Positions 6,835 to 14,581 of a stretch of DNA of 14,836 nt are shown here, piece by piece. The stretch lies in NCBI GenBank assembly GCA_021820785.1, contig JAKADE010000027.1:1-14836 (forward strand), given 5' to 3'. This DNA is from Pseudomonadota bacterium. GTDB taxonomy: Bacteria > Pseudomonadota > Gammaproteobacteria > Steroidobacterales > Steroidobacteraceae. The notes beneath the pieces are model-generated. The model was not told the origin of the DNA, did not search any database, and worked only from the letters and a program-made list of their open reading frames with translations. Made by a program: the position numbers and the translations under genes. Within the stretch, counting starts at the first letter, position 1. Every line of letters starts with the position of its first letter.

Positions 6835-7920
6835 ATGAAAGCGACCCAGCTCCTGAATCAGTTCGGCCAGAGCATCTGGCTGGACAACATCACCCGTGAT
6901 CTGCTCGACAGCGGAACGCTGCGACAGTACATCGCCGAACTGTCGGTGACCGGGCTCACCTCGAACCCCACCATCTTCGATCACGCGCTGAAGAAGAGCG
7001 ATGCCTACGACGGGTCGATCCGGGCCGGGTTGAAGCAGGGCCGCAGCGGCGAGGCACTGTTTTTCGATCTGGCGCTGCAGGACATCACGCGCGCCGCGGA
7101 CGAATTCCGCGCCACGTTCGATCGGACCAATGGTGTCGACGGCTGGGTGTCCCTCGAGGTCTCCCCGCAGCTCGCCTATGACACCCAGGCGACGATTGCC
7201 GCGGCGAAGGAACTGCACGAGCGGGCCAAGCGACCGAACCTCTTCATCAAGATTCCTGGCACGCGCGAGGGATTGCCGGCCATTGAAGAGGCGATCTTCG
7301 CCGGCATACCGGTCAATGTGACGCTGCTGTTCTCGCGCGAGCAGTACGTGGCCGCCGCCGAGGCCTACCTGCGCGGGGTCGAGCGGCGCATCGCGGCCGG
7401 CCTGAATCCCGACGTAGGCTCGGTCGCCTCGGTGTTCATCAGCCGCTGGGATGTGGCCGTGACCGGCAAGGTGCCGGAGGATCTGGTCAATCGGCTCGGC
7501 ATCGCCGTGGCGGGCCGGACCTACCGGGCATACCAGGGTCTGTTCAACTCGCCGCGCTGGCAGCGGGCCTTCAACGCCGGCGCCCGCGTGCAGCGGCTGC
7601 TCTGGGCCAGCACCGGCACGAAGGATCCGAAGGCCGATGAGGTGCTGTACGTCAAGACGCTGGCCGCACCGTTCACCGTCAACACCATGCCCGAGGCAAC
7701 GCTGAAGGCGCTGGCGCAGCGCAACGAGATCGGCGGCAGCATGCCCGCCGACGGCGGGGACTGCGAAGCAGTGCTCGCACGGTTCGTCAAGGCGGGCATC
7801 GACATCGACGCGCTGGCGGCGCAGCTGCAGGACGAAGGGGCCAAGGCGTTCGTGAAGTCCTGGCAGGAGCTGCTCGGGATGATTGCCAAGAAGAGTTCGG
7901 CTCTCGGCGCGGCAGCCTGA
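6835..7920 (+). CDS. tal: Transaldolase (long type, Mycobacterium/Tal-Pgi-like)
   Basis: Transfers a dihydroxyacetone unit between sedoheptulose 7-phosphate and glyceraldehyde 3-phosphate, giving erythrose 4-phosphate and fructose 6-phosphate, in the cytosol. At 361 residues it is longer than E. coli TalB (about 317) and belongs to the subgroup found in actinobacteria and in Tal-Pgi fusion proteins. Marks are FGQSIWLDNITRDLL near the N-terminus, GLTSNPTIFDHA, the Schiff-base lysine Lys139 in FIKIPGTREGL, and NVTLLFSREQY. GGAGG at 6823-6827, seven bases from the ATG, supports the start. The next gene begins four bases after the stop, and pgi follows that one, so the partners that are fused in some bacteria are separate here but in the same run. 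Confidence 0.95.
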   Translation: MKATQLLNQFGQSIWLDNITRDLLDSGTLRQYIAELSVTGLTSNPTIFDHALKKSDAYDGSIRAGLKQGRSGEALFFDLALQDITRAADEFRATFDRTNGVDGWVSLEVSPQLAYDTQATIAAAKELHERAKRPNLFIKIPGTREGLPAIEEAIFAGIPVNVTLLFSREQYVAAAEAYLRGVERRIAAGLNPDVGSVASVFISRWDVAVTGKVPEDLVNRLGIAVAGRTYRAYQGLFNSPRWQRAFNAGARVQRLLWASTGTKDPKADEVLYVKTLAAPFTVNTMPEATLKALAQRNEIGGSMPADGGDCEAVLARFVKAGIDIDALAAQLQDEGAKAFVKSWQELLGMIAKKSSALGAAA

Positions 7921-7924
7921 GCGT

Positions 7925-8623
7925 ATGAACGTACTCGTCGTCGACGTCGGCGGGACACACGTCAAGATCCTCGCCACTGGCCAGACCGAGAAACGGGAGT
8001 TCGCTTCGGGCCCGAAACTGACGGCCCGGCAGATGGCCGCCAAGGTCAAGCGGCTGGCCCACGGCTGGCGCTACGATGCCGTCTCGATCGGTTATCCCGG
8101 CCCGGTGATGCACGGCCGGGTCGTCGCCGAGCCGCACAATCTCGGTTCGGGCTGGGTGGGCTTCGATTTCCGCAGCGCGTTCGGCTGTCCGGTGCGGCTG
8201 ATGAACGATGCGGCGATGCAGGCACTCGGCAGTTACCGCGGCGGCAAGATGCTCTTTCTCGGGCTGGGGACGGGCCTCGGCACGGCGCTCATCGTCGACG
8301 GGCTCGTCGAGCCGATGGAAATCGGGCACCTTCCGTACCTGAAGCACACCTACGAAGATTACGTCAGCGACAGTGCGCTCGAGCGCATGGGCAAGAAGAA
8401 GTGGCGCAAGCACGTCGCGGATGTCATCAAGCGCCTGAGCCGCGCACTGGAACCGGACGAGATCGTGATCGGTGGCGGCAATGTCAGGCATCTGAAGGAA
8501 CTGCCGGCGCACTGCCGGGCCGGGGATAACGCCAATGCGTTCGCCGGCGGTTTCAAGCTGTGGGAGAAGCCGCAGTCATCCGGCGAGGCGCGTGTAGCCC
8601 GCAAGAAGGCGCGCAAGAAATAA
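7925..8623 (+). CDS. ppgK: ROK-family glucokinase, polyphosphate-glucokinase-like
   Basis: Phosphorylates glucose to glucose 6-phosphate; the phosphoryl donor may be polyphosphate, ATP or both. It is 232 residues, short for the family (about 250-320). The ROK fold is shown by DVGGTHVK (residues 7-14, phosphate 1), [11 protein letters not shown], the catalytic Asp95 in [20 protein letters not shown] (phosphate 2) and IGGGN near the C-terminus. His135 in EIGHLPY is kept, but the cysteine-rich zinc motif of ATP-ROK glucokinases is missing, as in PPGK enzymes. The segment with [11 protein letters not shown] recalls the PPGK region Y-P-K-W-A-K-Q-V-I. The C-terminus ends in a lysine/arginine-rich tail ([11 protein letters not shown]), which might bind polyanions. 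The start is four bases after the tal stop, so translational coupling is likely. Donor specificity is inferred. Confidence 0.85.
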   Translation: MNVLVVDVGGTHVKILATGQTEKREFASGPKLTARQMAAKVKRLAHGWRYDAVSIGYPGPVMHGRVVAEPHNLGSGWVGFDFRSAFGCPVRLMNDAAMQALGSYRGGKMLFLGLGTGLGTALIVDGLVEPMEIGHLPYLKHTYEDYVSDSALERMGKKKWRKHVADVIKRLSRALEPDEIVIGGGNVRHLKELPAHCRAGDNANAFAGGFKLWEKPQSSGEARVARKKARKK

Positions 8624-8633
8624 GGAGACCCGC

Positions 8634-10277
8634 ATGAGTTCGAAGTCTGCCGTGCTTGCGACCCGTCCGGCGTGGAGTGCTCTCGCCGAGCATCATCGTG
8701 CCGTCGCCGGCAAACATCTGCGCGAGCTGTTCGCCGAGGATCCGCGTCGCGCCGAACGCTTCAGCGTCGAGGGCGCCGGCCTGTTCCTGGATTATTCGAA
8801 GAACCGGATCACCGAGGAGACGCTGCGGCTGCTGCTGCAGCTGGCGGCGGACTGCGGGCTGCGCGAGCGCATCAAGGCGATGTTCGCCGGTCAGAAGATC
8901 AATACCACGGAGAATCGCGCGGTCCTGCACGTGGCGCTGCGTGCTCCGCGTGGCGCGAGCATCCTGGTCGACGGCAAGGACGTCGTCCCCGAGGTGCACG
9001 CGGTTCTGGACCGGATGGCGGCCTTCGCCGAGCGCGTGCGCACCGGGGAGTGGCGCGGCCACACGGGCAAACGGATTCGCAACGTCATCAACATCGGGAT
9101 CGGCGGATCGGATCTCGGTCCGGTGATGGCGTACGAGGCGCTGCGCCACTACAGCGAGCGATCGCTGTGCGTGCGCTTCGTCTCGAACGTCGATGGTGCG
9201 GATTTCGTCGAGGCGACCGAAGGTCTCGACCCGGCCGAGACGCTGTTCATCGTGTCGTCGAAGACCTTCACGACGCTCGAGACCATGACCAATGCGCACA
9301 CTGCGCGCGACTGGCTGATGCACGGACTCGGTACGGATGCCAAGGCAGTGGCTAAGCATTTCGTCGCCGTGTCGACCAACGCGCAGAAGGTCAGCGAGTT
9401 CGGTATCGATACCGACAACATGTTCGGCTTCTGGGACTGGGTCGGCGGACGCTACTCCATGGACTCGGCCATCGGTCTCTCGACGATGATTGCAATCGGT
9501 GCGGACAATTTCCGCGCGATGCTGGCGGGCTTTCATGCCATGGACGAGCATTTCCGCACCATGCCGTTCGAACGCAACCTGCCGGTGTTGCTCGGACTGC
9601 TGGGAGTGTGGTACACGGATTTCTTCGGTGCGCAGACCGTGGCCGTGCTGCCCTACGAGCAGTACCTGAAGCGCTTCCCGGCCTACCTGCAGCAGCTGAC
9701 GATGGAAAGCAACGGCAAGCACGTGACGCTCGACGGCGCGCCTGTCGGGGTCGATACCGGTCCGGTCTACTGGGGCGAGCCGGGCACCAACGGGCAGCAC
9801 TCCTTCTACCAGCTGATCCATCAGGGCACGCGGCTGATTCCCTGTGATTTCATCGGGTTCGCGCATGCCCTGACACCGCTCGGACGGCATCACGACATGC
9901 TGCTCGCCAATGTGTTTGCGCAAGGCGAGGCGCTCGCCTTCGGCAAGACGCCCGAACAGGTGCGCGCCGAAGGTACGCCGGAGTGGCTGGTGCCCCACCG
10001 GGTGTTCGACGGGAACCGTCCGTCGAACACGATCCTGGCCGAGCGGCTGACGCCGCATGCGCTCGGGACGCTGGTTGCGCTCTACGAGCACGCCGTGTTC
10101 ACCCAGGGCGTCATCTGGAACATCAATTCGTTTGATCAGTGGGGCGTCGAGCTCGGCAAAGCGCTGGCCCAGGCGATCATCCCCGAACTGGAAGCCGCGG
10201 GTGACCCGGCCTTGAAACACGACAGCTCGACGAACAGCCTCATTCGCCGTTATCGGAGGATGAAGAGCGCGTCGTAA
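8634..10277 (+). CDS. pgi: Glucose-6-phosphate isomerase
   Basis: Interconverts glucose 6-phosphate and fructose 6-phosphate in the cytosol. It is 547 residues, against 549 in E. coli. Both family signatures are present: [16 protein letters not shown] from Asp268 and [18 protein letters not shown] near the C-terminus. Catalytic residues are Glu358 in MESNGK, His389 in [15 protein letters not shown] and Lys509 in ELGK. AAGGAG at 8622-8627, overlapping the stop of the upstream kinase, gives a six-base spacing to the ATG and fixes the start. It sits between the glucokinase and 6-phosphogluconate dehydrogenase, so its substrate is produced by the gene before it and used by zwf two genes later. 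Confidence 0.97.
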   Translation: MSSKSAVLATRPAWSALAEHHRAVAGKHLRELFAEDPRRAERFSVEGAGLFLDYSKNRITEETLRLLLQLAADCGLRERIKAMFAGQKINTTENRAVLHVALRAPRGASILVDGKDVVPEVHAVLDRMAAFAERVRTGEWRGHTGKRIRNVINIGIGGSDLGPVMAYEALRHYSERSLCVRFVSNVDGADFVEATEGLDPAETLFIVSSKTFTTLETMTNAHTARDWLMHGLGTDAKAVAKHFVAVSTNAQKVSEFGIDTDNMFGFWDWVGGRYSMDSAIGLSTMIAIGADNFRAMLAGFHAMDEHFRTMPFERNLPVLLGLLGVWYTDFFGAQTVAVLPYEQYLKRFPAYLQQLTMESNGKHVTLDGAPVGVDTGPVYWGEPGTNGQHSFYQLIHQGTRLIPCDFIGFAHALTPLGRHHDMLLANVFAQGEALAFGKTPEQVRAEGTPEWLVPHRVFDGNRPSNTILAERLTPHALGTLVALYEHAVFTQGVIWNINSFDQWGVELGKALAQAIIPELEAAGDPALKHDSSTNSLIRRYRRMKSAS

Positions 10278-10337
10278 CGGCGGCACATCGCGCCCCGTGC
10301 CTCGCGCGGCGGTACGGATGTGTCGGCAGCAGAAGGT

Positions 10338-10346
10338 TAAGGAGGT
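10338..10346 (+). promoter_or_regulatory. Full-consensus Shine-Dalgarno of gnd
   Basis: TAAGGAGGT is fully complementary to the 16S rRNA 3' end and stands only three bases before the gnd ATG. It is the strongest ribosome site in the window. The preceding 60 bp after pgi contain no promoter or terminator that I can support, so gnd is probably read from the same transcript. Confidence 0.75.
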
Positions 10347-10349
10347 TTC

Positions 10350-11366
10350 ATGCAACTCGGAATGATCGGCCTCGGACGCATGGGTGCCAACATGGTCAGA
10401 CGCCTCCTGAAGGGCGGCCACGACTGTGTGGTGTACGATCGGTCGGCGGATGCCGTGGCCGGTCTGGTCAAGGAGAAGGCCACCGGTGCGGCCTCACTTG
10501 CCGAGTTCGTCGGGAAGCTGAAGACGCCACGGGCCGTATGGCTGATGGTCCCGGCCGCGGTCGTGGATGACACGCTGGCCGAGCTGGTCCCGCTGCTCGC
10601 CAAAGGGGATATCGTCATCGATGGCGGTAACTCCTACTACGTCGACGACATCCGCCGGTCGCAGGCACTCGCCGAGCAGGGCATCCACTACCTCGACGTC
10701 GGCACCAGCGGTGGCGTCTGGGGCCTGGAGCGCGGCTACTGCATGATGATCGGCGGTGACGAAGCTTCGGTGAAGTCGCTCGATCCGATCTTCGCGCAGC
10801 TTGCGCCGGGGATCGGTACGATCCCGCGTTCGCCCGGCCGGGAGGGGGCCATCGGAACCGCCGAGCAGGGGTACCTGCATTGCGGACCGAGCGGCGCCGG
10901 CCATTTCGTGAAGATGGTCCACAATGGCATCGAGTATGGACTGATGGCGGCGTACGCCGAAGGCCTCGGCATCCTGCGCGCGGCGAACGTCGGCAAGCGC
11001 TCGAGCGAAGTTGACGCGGAAACGACTCCGCTGCGCGACCCGCAGCACTACCAGTACGATCTGAACCTGCCGGACATCACCGAGGTCTGGCGCCGCGGCA
11101 GCGTGATCGCCTCCTGGCTGCTCGATCTGACGGCCGCGGCACTGCAGCAGGACCCGCCGCTGGCGAAATTCGCCGGACGCGTCTCGGACTCCGGTGAGGG
11201 TCGCTGGACGATCAAGGCCGCGATCGACGAAGGTCAGCCGGCGCCCGTGCTCACTACCGCGCTCTACGAGCGCTTCAGCTCCCGCGGTGAGGCGGATTTC
11301 CAGGCCAAGGTTCTCTCCGCAATGCGCTACGGGTTTGGCGGGCACCTCGAGAAGCCCTCGAAGTGA
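10350..11366 (+). CDS. gnd: 6-phosphogluconate dehydrogenase, decarboxylating (short type)
   Basis: Oxidatively decarboxylates 6-phosphogluconate to ribulose 5-phosphate and CO2. It is 338 residues, the short YqeC/GndA class rather than the 470-residue enterobacterial class. The Rossmann domain opens with GMIGLGRMGANMVRRLL; the end of the second strand reads VVYDRS (Asp30, Arg31). Substrate and catalytic parts are DGGNSYYVDD, DVGTSGGVWGLERGYCMMIG and GAGHFVKMVHNGIEYG, with Lys188, Asn192 and Glu195 at the expected active-site places. An acidic residue at the end of the second strand is usual for NAD+ preference; the adjacent Arg could still allow NADP+. zwf follows by 22 bp. Confidence 0.94.
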   Translation: MQLGMIGLGRMGANMVRRLLKGGHDCVVYDRSADAVAGLVKEKATGAASLAEFVGKLKTPRAVWLMVPAAVVDDTLAELVPLLAKGDIVIDGGNSYYVDDIRRSQALAEQGIHYLDVGTSGGVWGLERGYCMMIGGDEASVKSLDPIFAQLAPGIGTIPRSPGREGAIGTAEQGYLHCGPSGAGHFVKMVHNGIEYGLMAAYAEGLGILRAANVGKRSSEVDAETTPLRDPQHYQYDLNLPDITEVWRRGSVIASWLLDLTAAALQQDPPLAKFAGRVSDSGEGRWTIKAAIDEGQPAPVLTTALYERFSSRGEADFQAKVLSAMRYGFGGHLEKPSK

Positions 11367-11377
11367 GTCAGGACCGC

Positions 11378-11383
11378 GGGAGG
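11378..11383 (+). promoter_or_regulatory. Shine-Dalgarno that fixes the zwf start
   Basis: GGGAGG lies five bases before the ATG at 11389. The zwf frame stays open for another 65 codons inside gnd, but the translated extension has no resemblance to the family, and this site makes 11389 the clear choice. Confidence 0.7.
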
Positions 11384-11388
11384 TTCCT

Positions 11389-12768
11389 ATGAACGACACC
11401 CACAGCGATGCGCTGGTGTTCTTCGGGGCGACCGGAGATCTGGCGCATAAGAAGATCTTCCCGGCGCTGCAGGCCATGGTGAAGCGCGGCACGCTCAACG
11501 TGCCGGTCATCGGCGTGGCCAAGGCCGGCTGGGGGATCGAGCAGCTCAGGGCCCGCGCCCGGGATAGCCTCGAGAAGCACGGCGGCGGGGTCGATGAGGC
11601 GGCGTTCGCCAAGCTGACCACACTGCTGTCCTACGTGGACGGGGACTACTCCGACGCAGCGACCTTCAGCGCGCTGCGCAAGCAGCTCGGCAGCGCGCAC
11701 CGGCCGGCCCATTACCTCGCCATACCGCCATCGCTGTTCGGCAAGGTCGTCGAACAGCTCGCCCATGCGGGCTGCACCGAGACTGGTTCGCGCGTCGTGG
11801 TGGAGAAGCCCTTCGGCCGCGACTTGCAGTCGGCCCGCGAGCTGAACGCAATCCTGCTCGGCTCGTTCGATGAAGAGCACATCTTCCGCATCGATCACTA
11901 TCTGGGCAAGCGGCCGGTGCACAACATGGTGTTCTTCCGGTTCACGAACGCGCTGCTCGAGGCGTTCTGGAACCGCGATTACATCAAGAGCGTGCAGATC
12001 ACGATGGCCGAGAACTTCGGCATCCAGGGGCGCGGCGCATTCTACGACCCGGTCGGTGCAGTGCGCGACGTGGTGCAGAATCACCTGTTTCAGGTGCTCG
12101 CCAATCTCGCCATGGAGCCGCCCGCCCGCACCGACAGCGAGTCGATCCGCGACGAGAAGGTGAAGGTCCTGAAGGCAATTCCGGAGCTGACGACCTCGGG
12201 CCTGGTGCGTGGCCAGTTCCGCGGCTACCTGAACGAGCCCGGCGTCGCGGCCGGATCGAAGACCGAAACCTTCGCGGCGTTGCGTCTGGCCGTGGACAAC
12301 TGGCGGTGGCAGGGCGTGCCGTTTTACATTCGCGCCGGAAAGTCGCTGCCCGTCACCTGCACCGAAGTGGTAGCGCATCTGCGCCGGCCGCCTGCGGTGT
12401 ATCCGGGCTGCACGCCGCAGCATGACTATTTCCGCTTCCGCATCAGCCCGCAGACGGAAATGGCGATTGGTCTGAACGTGATGGACGAAGCGGAACTCGG
12501 TATCGGCCAGACCAATGAACTGCTCGCCAGCCGGCACGAGGGTTCCAATGAAATGGATGCCTACGAACGGGTGCTCACCGATGCCATGGCCGGTGACCGG
12601 ACGCTGTTCGCCCGCGAGGACTACGTTGAAGAGGCCTGGCGCATCGTCGATCCGGTGCTGAATGCCGACACGCCGGTCTATCCGTACGAGCCCGGCACCT
12701 GGGGTCCGCCGGAGGCGGATCGGGTCGCGCCGCCCGAGGGATGGTACGACCCGGATCTGTCCGAATAG
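11389..12768 (+). CDS. zwf: Glucose-6-phosphate 1-dehydrogenase
   Basis: Oxidises glucose 6-phosphate to 6-phosphogluconolactone with NAD(P)+, the first step of the oxidative pentose-phosphate pathway. It is 459 residues, slightly short against about 490 in E. coli. The cofactor motif is FFGATGDLAHKK (residues 11-22). The active site is RIDHYLGKRPVHNM with Asp169, His170 and Lys174, and His232 in VQNHLFQ is the probable base. The usual signature ends in LGK followed by E, Q or K, but here an arginine (Arg175) follows. C-terminal family blocks are FYIRAGKSL and NEMDAYERVLTDAM. It is the last gene of the tal-to-zwf run; 144 bp with three dyads separate it from the next unit. No 6-phosphogluconolactonase gene accompanies it. 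Confidence 0.95.
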   Translation: MNDTHSDALVFFGATGDLAHKKIFPALQAMVKRGTLNVPVIGVAKAGWGIEQLRARARDSLEKHGGGVDEAAFAKLTTLLSYVDGDYSDAATFSALRKQLGSAHRPAHYLAIPPSLFGKVVEQLAHAGCTETGSRVVVEKPFGRDLQSARELNAILLGSFDEEHIFRIDHYLGKRPVHNMVFFRFTNALLEAFWNRDYIKSVQITMAENFGIQGRGAFYDPVGAVRDVVQNHLFQVLANLAMEPPARTDSESIRDEKVKVLKAIPELTTSGLVRGQFRGYLNEPGVAAGSKTETFAALRLAVDNWRWQGVPFYIRAGKSLPVTCTEVVAHLRRPPAVYPGCTPQHDYFRFRISPQTEMAIGLNVMDEAELGIGQTNELLASRHEGSNEMDAYERVLTDAMAGDRTLFAREDYVEEAWRIVDPVLNADTPVYPYEPGTWGPPEADRVAPPEGWYDPDLSE

Positions 12769-12912
12769 TCGCTCGCTCCGCGCATTAGACGGCTGACGCA
12801 GGCGTCTCCTACATCCGCGATCGAATCGGTTTGTCGATTCGGTGGAAAGAGCCGGGGCGTACTTGCGCGCCCCGATGTGCCGGCGCATGCTCGGTCGCGG
12901 GGGGGCAAGTGA
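12769..12912 (+). promoter_or_regulatory. Intergenic region after zwf with two 7-bp hairpins
   Basis: The region contains GACGC-AG-GCGTC (12795-12806), CGAATCG-N6-CGATTCG (12822-12841) and CGGGGCG-N8-CGCCCCG (12853-12874). The last two are perfect 7-bp stems. None is followed by a T-run, so they are not classical intrinsic terminators, though they could be Rho-assisted ends or operators. This gap must also hold the promoter for the ECF sigma gene; I could not identify a convincing -35/-10 pair. Confidence 0.45.
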
Positions 12913-13491
12913 GTGGCCGGAGCCGGCAGTCGGTATCTTATTGAGGCCCTGGAATGCGAAGGGCTCCTGCGGGCGTTCCTGTTCCGGTACGCGCACAACG
13001 CGGCGGACGTAGATGAACTCCTGCAGGAAACCTACGCTCGCCTGTTGAGCGCGCAAGATGGGTCCAGCGCCGAGATCCGCTCCGTCCGCGCATTCGCACT
13101 GACGGTAGCGCGGAATGTCGCGCTCGACTGGCTACGACATCGCGACGTGGTGCCGATCAATCTGGTCGCTGACATTGCAGCGCTCGATGTGCTCGATGAA
13201 TCGGCACAGGTGGAGGAGATCGTCAATGCCCACCAGGAACTCGCGCTGCTCGCCGAGTGTGTCGCGGAGCTTCCAGAACGCTGCCGCCAGGCCTTGACGT
13301 TGCGGCGTGTGTACGGATTGTCCCAGCGTGAAATCGCCAAGAAGCTGTGCATCAAGGAGAGCACCGTCGAGCAATTGCTCGCACGCGCGGTGCGCCGTTG
13401 TGCCGAGGCACTGTTCGCGCGCGAAGTCGGGTCGGAGCAGCCTTACTCACTGGCAGGGCGTTTGGCGCGTCGGTTGAAACGTCATGAGTAA
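12913..13491 (+). CDS. ECF sigma factor, FecI-like
   Basis: An extracytoplasmic-function RNA polymerase sigma factor of 192 residues. Region 2 covers about residues 15-80 (LLRAFLFRYAHNAADVDELL, ending near NVALDWLRHRD) and region 4 about 115-170 (LPERCRQALTLRRVYGLSQR and the recognition helix around KESTVEQLL). The start GTG 12913 is the first codon after an in-frame TGA, there is no internal methionine, and a G-run (12898-12905) seven bases upstream may serve as ribosome site. The gene overlaps the next one by 8 bp, and a TonB receptor follows, which is the FecI-FecR-FecA arrangement. It is expected to be held by the FecR-type protein and released when the receptor binds ligand. The natural ligand is unknown; iron-siderophore and carbohydrate systems both use this layout. 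Confidence 0.92.
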   Translation: MAGAGSRYLIEALECEGLLRAFLFRYAHNAADVDELLQETYARLLSAQDGSSAEIRSVRAFALTVARNVALDWLRHRDVVPINLVADIAALDVLDESAQVEEIVNAHQELALLAECVAELPERCRQALTLRRVYGLSQREIAKKLCIKESTVEQLLARAVRRCAEALFAREVGSEQPYSLAGRLARRLKRHE

Positions 13492-14503
13492 AGCGACTGA
13501 CATCGAGGAACGTGCGGCAGCGTGGATCGCGCGCAGTGACGCGCGCGGATCGGCCGTCGACGCGGAGCTTGCGGCGTGGCTGCTTACAGATCCGCGCCAT
13601 CGCGCCGCTTATCTGCGCCTGGCCGAGGCATGGGCCCGCACCGAACGCCTGGCGCGTCTGAGACCACGGAATGAGGCCATCGATCCGGATCTGCTCGCGC
13701 CAGCCCCCGAAAGGGATGGACGCCGGCGAGCCTCTGCCATCCCCCGCCAGCGCCGACATGCGCTGGCTGCACTCGCTGTTGCCGCTGCCGCCGCAGGCCT
13801 CCTTACCTGGTGGCATCTCGCCGGACGTCGTGTCGCCGAAGTTCTTCGTACCGGGCCCGACGCGCTCTCGCGCGTGGTCCTGTCCGACGGTACCGTGGCG
13901 ACGCTCAATGGGAACACCGAGCTGCGCGTCCGGTTCAGCCGCGCGACGCGGTCCGTCGTCCTGGTCCGTGGCGAAGCGCAGTTCAAAGTCGTTCACCATG
14001 ACCGTTGGCCCTTCCAGGTCAGCGCCGACGGGCGCACGGTGCGCGACGTCGGGACCGTTTTCGACGTGCGCCGCAAGGACGCGCGCACCGTGCAGATTTT
14101 CGTTCGCCGCGGCCGGGTCGCGGTCTTGCCCGCTGCGGATGCGTCGTCTCAATCAGGGAGCGGCGCACCGCTGCTCTGGGCCGACGATGAGGCCGTGGTT
14201 ACGGCGCATCGCGTCGTGGTGCGACACGGCTCCGCGCAAGACATCGCGCGGCAATTGCGCTGGTTGCGTCGTAAACTTGATTTTCGCGGAGAGACGCTCG
14301 GCCGGGCCGTCGCAGCGTTCAACCGCGCCAATTACCGCAAGATCGTCGTCACCGATCCGAGCCTCTTGCAGCTACGCATCGGTGGTACGTTCCGCATCCT
14401 CGCCGTGAGTAGTTTCGTCGCCGCCCTGGGCCGCTCGTTCAACATCCGGTCCCTGCCCGGCCCCCATCACACCATTCTGCTGTACCGCGCCGCCGCGAAG
14501 TGA
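13484..14503 (+). CDS. FecR-type anti-sigma factor / signal transducer
   Basis: An inner-membrane protein of 339 residues that links an outer-membrane receptor to the ECF sigma factor. The cytoplasmic N-domain (about residues 7-60) has AAWIARSDARGS and the DPRHRAAYLRLAEAW pattern of the FecR N-terminal domain. A transmembrane helix lies at about 92-111 (alanine/leucine-rich, ending LLTWWHLAG). The periplasmic FecR domain (about 115-215) contains VLSDGTVATLNGNTELRV, then GEAQFKV, then VRDVGTVFDVR. The C-terminal 70 residues (from about 267, DFRGETLGRAVAAFNRAN) form an STN-like domain that should contact the receptor. Its ATG lies inside the sigma stop region (8-bp overlap), so translation is coupled and stoichiometry kept. 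Confidence 0.93.
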   Translation: MSKATDIEERAAAWIARSDARGSAVDAELAAWLLTDPRHRAAYLRLAEAWARTERLARLRPRNEAIDPDLLAPAPERDGRRRASAIPRQRRHALAALAVAAAAAGLLTWWHLAGRRVAEVLRTGPDALSRVVLSDGTVATLNGNTELRVRFSRATRSVVLVRGEAQFKVVHHDRWPFQVSADGRTVRDVGTVFDVRRKDARTVQIFVRRGRVAVLPAADASSQSGSGAPLLWADDEAVVTAHRVVVRHGSAQDIARQLRWLRRKLDFRGETLGRAVAAFNRANYRKIVVTDPSLLQLRIGGTFRILAVSSFVAALGRSFNIRSLPGPHHTILLYRAAAK

Positions 14504-14581
14504 GGGGCGATGGCGGTATAGGAAACTCAAGCGCCAGCCGTCGACACTCAGGCGCACGATAAAAACGACTGAGGGGGTCGC

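Noticed and set aside
6697..8049. 450-codon frame antisense to transaldolase
   Set aside because: Shadow frame; it also crosses the tal leader, ribosome site and the kinase start.
8553..10421. 622-codon frame antisense to pgi
   Set aside because: Longer than pgi itself but without family resemblance; long antisense frames are common opposite highly codon-biased GC-rich genes.
11368..13056. 562-codon frame antisense to zwf running into the sigma gene
   Set aside because: Same shadow effect; no ribosome site or domain.
14521..14542. GGAAAC followed by CGTC as an ECF-type promoter for the TonB receptor
   Set aside because: The spacing is about 12 bp, too short for the 16-17 bp normal for ECF promoters.
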